Positions 16,378-23,178 of a DNA stretch of 50,875 nt are shown here, one piece after another. This DNA comes from Oligoflexia bacterium (lineage in GTDB: Bacteria; Bdellovibrionota; UBA1018; CAIPTA01), in NCBI GenBank assembly GCA_023954355.1, contig JAMLID010000023.1, positions 1-50,875 of the forward strand. The letters run 5' to 3'. Numbering within the stretch: position 1 is the stretch's first letter; each line of letters begins with the position of its first letter. A program made the position numbers and the translations under genes. Under the pieces are notes generated by a model that made no database searches, was not told the origin of the DNA, and was given only the letters and a program-made list of their open reading frames with translations.

Positions 16378-17547
16378 ATGAAAAAAAATTGGCAACATAA
16401 CCCTGTATGGAACGGAAAACTTAGCGTAGTGAACGCTTCCTTTATAATTATCACTCCTATCCTAGCTCTAGTGCTGGGATTCTTGTCGATCTATTATAAT
16501 GGCCTTACTCTTTCTGATTTTTTTATTTTCACCTTAATGACCTGCCTAACGGGAATTTCTGTCACTGCTGGCTATCATCGGCATTTTTCGCATAAAACCT
16601 ACAACTGCCACCCGATAGTTCGATTTTTCTTTTTAGTTTTTGGCGCTGCGACCGTTCAAAATTCTGTCTATAAATGGTCTTCAGACCACCGCTACCACCA
16701 TAGATTTGTAGATAAAGACTCTGACCCCTACTCTATTAAAAAAGGTTTTTTCTACGCTCATATGGGTTGGATTTTTTACCAAGACCCAGAAGGTCGTTCT
16801 TATGAAAATGCAAAAGATCTATGGGACGATCCCTTAGTTCGCTGGCAGCATAAATACTATTTACCAATTGTAGCCATTGTAGGATTTATACTACCTGCAC
16901 TGCTCTCTTATTTTCTCTTTGACCGTTTCTGGGCTGGCTTCATTTGGGGCGGAATCTTTAGAACCGTATTCGTCCATCACGGTACATTTTTGATCAATTC
17001 TGCAGCACATACCTTTGGGTCGCGTCCATACTCCACAAAAAACTCTGCGCGAGATTGCTGGTGGCTGGCCTTTTTCACAAATGGAGAGGGATATCATAAT
17101 TATCATCATGCGTTCGCTAATGATTATAGAAATGGCATTTACTGGTTTCAGTGGGATCCTAGCAAATGGTTTATTTGGACTTTGTCTAAATTAGGACTAT
17201 GTAGTGAACTACAACGAACCTCGGATGCTCTGATTTTAAAGGCTCGACTTGAATCTAGCGTTGATCATTTTAAATCAAATTGGGCTGTTATAGAGATTCC
17301 CCAGCAAGTGGAGCAAATGAAAGCCTCTTTAGAAAATAAAATTCACGAATACCAAATAAAGTGGCGCGAATATCACGACTGGCTAGAGAAAAAGTCTTTA
17401 GAAAATAGAAAAACGGCTAGAGTAAAAGTAAAGCTCTGGAAGAGAAAGCTAAGAGCAGAAAAAATGGCCTTAGAGGCGCAAATTCATGAGCTAATTTATT
17501 TATTAATGCTGTTAACACAAGCAAGGTCAGCTCAAACCTCATTATAG
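16378..17547 (+). CDS. Acyl-CoA (delta-9-type) fatty acid desaturase
   Basis: Membrane di-iron desaturase of 389 residues introducing a double bond into acyl chains. Three histidine boxes are complete: HRHFSH at 67-72, DHRYHHRF at 103-110 and GEGYHNYHHAF near 237-247, the stearoyl-CoA desaturase pattern. Hydrophobic helices flank the boxes. The last 90-100 residues are a charged coiled coil (QVEQMKASLENKIHEYQIKW onward) not typical of bacterial acyl-CoA desaturases. A GAGAGG ribosome site precedes the ATG. The SthA-like flavoprotein upstream could help supply reducing equivalents, though no ferredoxin or cytochrome b5 gene is adjacent. Confidence 0.92.
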   Translation: MKKNWQHNPVWNGKLSVVNASFIIITPILALVLGFLSIYYNGLTLSDFFIFTLMTCLTGISVTAGYHRHFSHKTYNCHPIVRFFFLVFGAATVQNSVYKWSSDHRYHHRFVDKDSDPYSIKKGFFYAHMGWIFYQDPEGRSYENAKDLWDDPLVRWQHKYYLPIVAIVGFILPALLSYFLFDRFWAGFIWGGIFRTVFVHHGTFLINSAAHTFGSRPYSTKNSARDCWWLAFFTNGEGYHNYHHAFANDYRNGIYWFQWDPSKWFIWTLSKLGLCSELQRTSDALILKARLESSVDHFKSNWAVIEIPQQVEQMKASLENKIHEYQIKWREYHDWLEKKSLENRKTARVKVKLWKRKLRAEKMALEAQIHELIYLLMLLTQARSAQTSL

Positions 17548-17590
17548 GATTTGTTTTCAATAGATTTTTCATTTTGGTCGATTACGAATT

Positions 17591-18136
17591 GTGGTTTTTC
17601 TAATCTTAAACATCACAATTGCGCTGTCTTTAATAGACATCTTATTACGTCCAAAAGAAGCAACCCTAAGTACTTTAATTTTATTAGTTTTTTTACTCAA
17701 AGCGCATGCAGAGCATATTGCGAAACGATTTCTTTCCTCTAAGGTTAATAAAAATGCCTCCTACCAAAGAGAAGAAAACTACTTTGACAATATTCGCATC
17801 CCAGATGACTGCAAACCTAAGGCAGCAGTAATACCTATTACAGCCCGAAAAAACTCACTTAATACGAAAAAAGTACACCGACATCACGTAAAAGCTCGCC
17901 CTAAATTCTCTCTTCCTAAGTTTTATGGCACTCCCACGGAAACATTAGGAATAAGTTCAAACGCAAAAACCCAAACTATTTTATCTGCTTTTCGCCACTG
18001 GATAAAAAAACATCACCCTGATACTGCGAGTACAGAAGAAGAGAAAAAAATATCCAACCAAAAATCTATTCTTCTAACTGAGGCAAAAAAGGCCGCTCTG
18101 CTAAATCGAAAAAAGCAAAAACAGAAAGTTTCTTGA
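17591..18136 (+). CDS. Membrane-anchored J-domain-like protein
   Basis: 181 residues from a GTG start (no ATG is available and an in-frame stop lies 30 bases upstream; the ribosome site is weak). The N-terminus holds one or two hydrophobic helices (VFLILNITIALSLIDILL, LSTLILLVFLLKAHAEH). Residues about 110-175 resemble a J domain: FYGTPTETLGI, helix II AKTQTILSAFRHWIKKHHPD with the HPD motif intact at about 142-144, then a helix III-like ISNQKSILLTEAKKAALL. J domains stimulate Hsp70 ATPase, so this may recruit DnaK to the membrane. The gene lies 43 bases after the desaturase and 57 before the methyltransferase. Confidence 0.75.
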   Translation: MVFLILNITIALSLIDILLRPKEATLSTLILLVFLLKAHAEHIAKRFLSSKVNKNASYQREENYFDNIRIPDDCKPKAAVIPITARKNSLNTKKVHRHHVKARPKFSLPKFYGTPTETLGISSNAKTQTILSAFRHWIKKHHPDTASTEEEKKISNQKSILLTEAKKAALLNRKKQKQKVS

Positions 18137-18193
18137 GATTTTTATTTACTACACGTAAAACCTATAGCGAAAGATCGAGCAATAGGGAATTTA

Positions 18194-18838
18194 ATGAATA
18201 TCGTAAATAAAGAAATAGAAGATTACTGTAGAAAGCACACAAGCCCACTCTCACCACTATTTGATGAATTAAGAGAGAGAACATTTGCCGAGCTTAGTGC
18301 GCCACAAATGCAAGTTGGTCTACTAGAAGGACGTTTCCTAAGCCTTCTAGTGGCGATTTCGCAAGCAAAACGTATTTTAGAATTTGGAACCTTTTCTGGC
18401 TTTAGCACTCTAGCTATGGCATCAGCCCTACCTACAGATGGGAAAATAGTCACCTGTGATGTTGACCCAAAGGCCACTACAATAGCTAAAGAATTTTGGT
18501 CTAAATCACCTCATGGAAACAAAATAGAGCTTCGCTTAGGCAATGGAGTTGATACAGCAAAATCACTAATCACAGAGGGGCAATCATTTGACCTTATTTT
18601 CGTTGATGCAGATAAGGCAAATTATTCAAATTATTGGAACTTAGGCATGGATCTCTTAAAAGTTGGTGGTCTTCTTATTGTAGACAACACCCTTTGGAGT
18701 GGCAGGGTACTTAACCCTACAGAGAAAAGTGATTTCGCCATAGATGAGTGTAATCAACTAGCCTCTAAAGACCCTAGAGCTGAAACTATTTTATTGCCTC
18801 TTAGAGATGGTGTTTTCCTAGCACGTAAAATCAAATAG
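18194..18838 (+). CDS. SAM-dependent O-methyltransferase (caffeoyl-CoA/COMT family-3 type)
   Basis: 214 residues, class I Rossmann methyltransferase of the caffeoyl-CoA O-methyltransferase family. Motifs in order: ILEFGTFSGFSTLAMA (SAM-binding motif I), VTCDVDPKA (acidic residue binding the ribose), FDLIFVDADKANY (metal-binding Asp region), and GGLLIVDNTLWSGRV. Bacterial relatives methylate diverse hydroxylated small molecules using a divalent metal; the substrate here is unknown. An AGGGA ribosome site precedes the ATG. It may end the transcript that begins at the SthA-like gene. Confidence 0.9.
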   Translation: MNIVNKEIEDYCRKHTSPLSPLFDELRERTFAELSAPQMQVGLLEGRFLSLLVAISQAKRILEFGTFSGFSTLAMASALPTDGKIVTCDVDPKATTIAKEFWSKSPHGNKIELRLGNGVDTAKSLITEGQSFDLIFVDADKANYSNYWNLGMDLLKVGGLLIVDNTLWSGRVLNPTEKSDFAIDECNQLASKDPRAETILLPLRDGVFLARKIK

Positions 18839-18881
18839 ACCTAACTAATTGAAATTTATAGCATTTATTTTATTCTTTTTC

Positions 18882-18914
18882 TTGACTATTTAAGTACACT
18901 TTGCTACTCTATTA
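18882..18914 (+). promoter_or_regulatory. Candidate promoter for the barrel-protein/lipoprotein operon
   Basis: TTGACT at 18882-18887 matches the -35 consensus at five of six bases. After 17 bases there is TACTCT, and slightly further TATTAA at 18909, either of which could be a -10. The start codon is at 18955 with AGGAG at 18941. Confidence 0.4.
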
Positions 18915-18954
18915 ACGCCTATCTGTATCTATATGGATACAGGAGAGAGTGATT

Positions 18955-20346
18955 ATGTTGTTTAAGCGAATGTGGAAAATTCAGATGGCGATACTTCTCG
19001 TCTACGCCCTTGGTGCAGTAAATGCATTCGCCCTTCCCACTACTCAACCTCGCTTACGAGATCGCGATGTTAAGATCGGTCTTCTCACAAACTCATACTT
19101 ATCAAATACAAGAGAAACCATCTCTGATGAAGGCACAGGAAATATCAGCCTCATCCTCGGAACGCGGGCAGTAGGAAATCAAGGTCTTTTTCATTTTGGA
19201 ATAGAGGCAGAAGCTCTTTATGGAGTTAGAAACGCCCATTACCGCTATATTGATGTGGGCGAAGCTTATGCTGGCTTAGAAAGTAAAAGCTGGCATGTAT
19301 ACGTTGGAAGAAAGCGTTACGAGTGGAGTGCATTAGATAGCCACTGGGGACTAGGCCTTTACCAACCAAGATTTCGCTGGGATTATATTAACACTAGGGA
19401 AAATGGCCTATTTGGTCTTTTTGCTTCCTTTAAGTCAGATCTTATTACCATCACAGGTTTTGGCGCTCCTATTTATGTTCCAGAACAAGGAGCTCCTTTT
19501 GATATTAGTGGTGGTAGCTGCAAAAGCTCTTCGCCTTGGTTTTCTTGTCCAGCCTCTAGTATTTCATTATTTAATCAATCTACCGATATTAGATTTAGCT
19601 TAGAGGTTCCGCCCGTAAAAAAACTAATCCAAAAACAAGCATTAGGCGCGAGTGTTCGCGTAGGTAAAAGCAGAGGCTTCTTTGCTCGAGGCTCAATTGC
19701 CCACAAACCCATGAATCAATTTCATTTATCCTTTGAGGGAAATCTTGATTTATCAACTTTACAAATCCCAGCAGTAATACGCCCTAGAGTATTATTTCAT
19801 ACTCTGTATTCTTTAGATGTTGGCTTCATAGACCCAAAACATAATATTGTTGCTAGCGCTCTATGGGAAAGACCGGTGGAAGATTATCCTCCGACTAATT
19901 GGAATATTCAAAGAGCCTCGAACACCTTTTTATCTGGCATAACGTATAAAACCAAGCCATTTACCAACCAACTTAAAGACTATCGTTTTGAGTTTTCTTA
20001 CTTTCATAGAAACGGTGGCAATCCTTCTGATAAAGGTCCCTTTATCTCTCCAGGAACAAATATTTTCGAACCTCGCTTTGCCTTTAAAAACGCTATGAGT
20101 GCAGCTCTATTCACCCCTATTGTTTCGAGCTGGGCTGATCGCTTTTTATTTTCAACCAAATTTGTTTATGATTCAGATAACACAGGCAATATTCTTATAG
20201 CAGACGCTTATATTAAACCAATATCTAGAACTTTTTTAAATTTCGGAATTGATATCTTAGGATCAAATAGCAGAGATCCAGTAGACTTTATCAGCCGCTA
20301 TCAACGAAACGACAGACTAAGAGCGGGGGTTAGTTATGTATTTTAA
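18955..20346 (+). CDS. Outer-membrane beta-barrel protein (putative)
   Basis: 463 residues. The ATG at 18955 is chosen over a GTG at 18949 because AGGAG sits at the proper nine-base spacing. A basic N-terminus and signal peptide end near AVNAFA. The rest alternates polar and hydrophobic residues in many short strands, is rich in Tyr, Phe, Gly and Asn, and ends in RLRAGVSYVF with a C-terminal Phe, the usual barrel-assembly signal. Two cysteines in a central loop (GGSCKSSSPWFSC) could form a surface disulfide. No porin family is recognised. Its end overlaps the lipoprotein start by 11 bases, so the pair is translationally coupled. Confidence 0.8.
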   Translation: MLFKRMWKIQMAILLVYALGAVNAFALPTTQPRLRDRDVKIGLLTNSYLSNTRETISDEGTGNISLILGTRAVGNQGLFHFGIEAEALYGVRNAHYRYIDVGEAYAGLESKSWHVYVGRKRYEWSALDSHWGLGLYQPRFRWDYINTRENGLFGLFASFKSDLITITGFGAPIYVPEQGAPFDISGGSCKSSSPWFSCPASSISLFNQSTDIRFSLEVPPVKKLIQKQALGASVRVGKSRGFFARGSIAHKPMNQFHLSFEGNLDLSTLQIPAVIRPRVLFHTLYSLDVGFIDPKHNIVASALWERPVEDYPPTNWNIQRASNTFLSGITYKTKPFTNQLKDYRFEFSYFHRNGGNPSDKGPFISPGTNIFEPRFAFKNAMSAALFTPIVSSWADRFLFSTKFVYDSDNTGNILIADAYIKPISRTFLNFGIDILGSNSRDPVDFISRYQRNDRLRAGVSYVF

Positions 20347-22585
20347 CTTAACCAGCTTACTTAGTTTATTTTGTTTTATTTTAGCTTCGTCTTGCTCTCT
20401 AAAGCTAAACGAACAGGTAAATAAAAAAGAAATTGCAGTCAACCCAGCTAAAGAAGGCTGCCTTTCAAAAACAGGCGAAACGCTAGATAAATTTACTAAT
20501 GGTCAAATCAAAGAAGACGAATTAAACACCTACTGGCTTTGTCTTGAAAAAGCTGTTGTTATGTTTACTCACAATACCAAAGGTAAAGAAGACGGGTATT
20601 ATTCACCTGATGAGTTTAGTCAATTCTTAACTAAATATTTTTTAAAAGGAAAAACCATACCTCGTACACTAGTAAAAGAAGTTATGGCGATAAAAGTGGG
20701 TTTTTTTGGTGGGTCGGAAGAAAAAATAAGTAAAGAAGAATTTCAAAAAATCATAGAGCTTTTGGCTATTTTAAAAAGTGGAACAAATAAACTTCTTCCT
20801 TATATGCCTTTACTACCTAGGCACATCGTTAGCGGCCGATTCACAGCAGAACAATTTGAAGATGCTCTAATTCAATTTCAACTTACCATGCAAAAAATTG
20901 GTAGCTTATTCGAATCTGGCAAGGGTAGCTATAAAGTTGCTAGACTAGTCACGCTTGCAACAGAAATCGAATCTTTTCTGTATGATGGCCCAAAACCAGA
21001 CTCATGGACAACTAGTCTAAAGCGCTGGGGTGACTCATTACCCACAGCAAAAGAGTTACTAATTTCTCATAATAGCGAAGAAATTACTCCAGACGATTGG
21101 CAAAGAATTTTCTCTCTCGCTCCAAGATATTATGGCTTAGTTTTGCGTTCAAAATATTATTTCTCTGCCGGAATTGCTCATTCACATGGACAAGGTTTAA
21201 GTAATTTAGAAAAACTTTTTGACGAGTTTTATTTACTTTTAGAGTACGCGGTAAAAAGTCATAAAAATGAAACTATACAATCTATAGAAATAGATAAAGT
21301 ACTTGAAGCTTTCCATAAAAATCAAATGCTCCCAACCGATCTAAGCACAGCGAAAGATTTTTTAGGATTGGTTTTTGGTAAATTATTAAATGACAATCAT
21401 AAAAAGGAATATTCTATCACCTTAGCTACTATACAAAATCTTAAAACGAACGCTTTATATGCCTCTGAAGGCCTTAGAGCTCTTCAATTTATATTTAAGT
21501 ATCATGCAAACGAAAACGATTTTTTAGATCTTTCGTTAGATAGTAAGCAGATAACTGCCCTACCAGAAGAAACTTTATTAGATGCTACAAAAGAAAAAAG
21601 TGAAATCTCTAAATTAGCAGTCAAAAGTATTGCTGAAAGCGCCAATCTTACAAAAATTGTTTTTCCTGCTAAATCGAAAACTATCTATATACCAGAAGAT
21701 GGCGTTAGTCCGAAATTTTCATACGCACACCTTTCTAGAGTACACTTACTTCGCTCACTCAACAGAGTTCTCTTTAAGGCCTATGCTAAAGACATTAATA
21801 TTTTAAATGACGAAGAAATCGCAACCATTGTAAAAGACGTATTACCAATTGTTACAGAATTGGGGCTTGATAAAGAAAAGTTAGAAAAAGATATTTCAAA
21901 ACGTTTAATGGAGGCTAGTTTATTTTTACCAGCTTCTGACGGCAAAAAATCTTTAACAGCAACAGAGGCAATCGAACTTGAGGCATTACTTCTTTCGACA
22001 TTACAACATGGCGCTGCTGTTCATTCTGATATTTTAGCTAAATGTAATTCTAACCCAAAAGCTGACACCTCAATCAGCACAATCGAACCAAATTGCTATC
22101 GCAAAATTTTTAGAAGCGCTATTTCACGTTATTGGTGGCATGTACCTGGACTAGCCAAACACTTCCTCGCTAAAAATGATCGCGAACGTGAAGCATATTT
22201 TAATGACTTAGAAAGTTTTTTACGTAAAGACAGAACCAATGAACGATTTACAAAAGGTGATAGCAATGCATTTGTGCTTCTACCCTACTATATAGAGCTT
22301 TTATATTTACGCTTTGACCGCAATAAAGATGGATTATTAGACAATGAAGAAGCTGATGCTGCATTCGAGATTTTTCAACCTCTAATTGCTGAAAAATCTT
22401 TATCTCAAGGAATCACAGCAAAAGAAGACCACCATGCCATTTATATGTTTCTTCTAGCCAAACAAGAATTGCCACAGAATGCAAAGCTTGCCTACTTCTG
22501 GAGAAGATACATCGCTGGGCCTCAAAACTTCAAAGTCGACCGCACACAGGTAACTAAAATTTTCCAAAAGATTCTCAGTCTTTAA
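20336..22585 (+). CDS. Lipoprotein with EF-hand-like calcium-binding motif
   Basis: 749 residues. The lipoprotein signal ends FILASSC with lipidated Cys20. The next residue is Ser, compatible with outer-membrane sorting. The body is helical and charged. Near the C-terminus DRNKDGLLDNEE (661-672) is a canonical 12-residue EF-hand loop with D1, N3, D5, G6, L8 and E12. Another region near residue 85 (KEDGYYSPDEF) looks like a degenerate loop. The gene starts inside the end of the barrel-protein gene, implying a joint complex at the outer membrane. Family and function are not recognised. Confidence 0.8.
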   Translation: MYFNLTSLLSLFCFILASSCSLKLNEQVNKKEIAVNPAKEGCLSKTGETLDKFTNGQIKEDELNTYWLCLEKAVVMFTHNTKGKEDGYYSPDEFSQFLTKYFLKGKTIPRTLVKEVMAIKVGFFGGSEEKISKEEFQKIIELLAILKSGTNKLLPYMPLLPRHIVSGRFTAEQFEDALIQFQLTMQKIGSLFESGKGSYKVARLVTLATEIESFLYDGPKPDSWTTSLKRWGDSLPTAKELLISHNSEEITPDDWQRIFSLAPRYYGLVLRSKYYFSAGIAHSHGQGLSNLEKLFDEFYLLLEYAVKSHKNETIQSIEIDKVLEAFHKNQMLPTDLSTAKDFLGLVFGKLLNDNHKKEYSITLATIQNLKTNALYASEGLRALQFIFKYHANENDFLDLSLDSKQITALPEETLLDATKEKSEISKLAVKSIAESANLTKIVFPAKSKTIYIPEDGVSPKFSYAHLSRVHLLRSLNRVLFKAYAKDINILNDEEIATIVKDVLPIVTELGLDKEKLEKDISKRLMEASLFLPASDGKKSLTATEAIELEALLLSTLQHGAAVHSDILAKCNSNPKADTSISTIEPNCYRKIFRSAISRYWWHVPGLAKHFLAKNDREREAYFNDLESFLRKDRTNERFTKGDSNAFVLLPYYIELLYLRFDRNKDGLLDNEEADAAFEIFQPLIAEKSLSQGITAKEDHHAIYMFLLAKQELPQNAKLAYFWRRYIAGPQNFKVDRTQVTKIFQKILSL

Positions 22586-22680
22586 TTTGCTGCATTAAAA
22601 TCCTTGAGCTTTGCGTTAATTATAGTATAAAGGCGGCACTTATTGGCAGTTACTTTTTGAAATATAAGAAAAGAGAATTT

Positions 22681-23040
22681 ATGAATACGAGATTAAGCAC
22701 TTTTGTTTTATTTAGCTTATTACTATCATCGTTTGTAGCATTAGAGTCTACAGCTGCGAACGTTAGTGAACGACAAATTATTGATTTTTGTAGAACGGTT
22801 TGGACTATGTCCAGCTCAAAATTAAGTAAAATCGCAAAGGCCAATAAAACAACCCCCAAAATAATTCGTAATTCTTGTAAGACCCTTGGCTACGGACCTG
22901 AATATTTTAAACCAAAACCAGTTGGTTGCTCTTCTGACTGGGAGTGTGAAATGGTTACTCCTGGGGGAGTGTGCGCACAATATGGAATAGGAAATTTCTG
23001 CTTTAGTCCTCACTTTCCTCATGGGCCAGTTGAGCAATAA
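22681..23040 (+). CDS. Exported cysteine-rich mini-protein
   Basis: 119 residues. The start at 22681 is preferred over an in-frame ATG at 22657 because it begins a clean signal peptide (MNTRLSTFVLFSLLLSSFVA) with AGAG ahead. The mature part holds six cysteines (DFC, NSC, VGC, WEC, GVC, NFC), an even number that suggests three disulfides. The C-terminal part SSDWECEMVTPGGVC resembles small disulfide-knot domains in spacing only. It lies between two genes for exported proteins in the same direction. Function unknown. Confidence 0.7.
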   Translation: MNTRLSTFVLFSLLLSSFVALESTAANVSERQIIDFCRTVWTMSSSKLSKIAKANKTTPKIIRNSCKTLGYGPEYFKPKPVGCSSDWECEMVTPGGVCAQYGIGNFCFSPHFPHGPVEQ

Positions 23041-23072
23041 GGTAAAAACTTAGGCTGTCGTTTTCAACTATC

Positions 23073-23078
23073 TATAAT
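23073..23078 (+). promoter_or_regulatory. Candidate -10 box upstream of the coiled-coil protein gene
   Basis: A perfect TATAAT about 100 bases before the ATG at 23179. The -35 position (TTAGGC at 23050) is poor, so the call is tentative. Confidence 0.3.
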
Positions 23079-23178
23079 TACTAGAGTTTTTTATAGGGTT
23101 GTATGGAAAATTGCTAAAGAAAATCAAGCTTTTAGCCGATTAGTCAAGAGGTAAAGTTTTTCCCCTCGGAGGCCCCTC

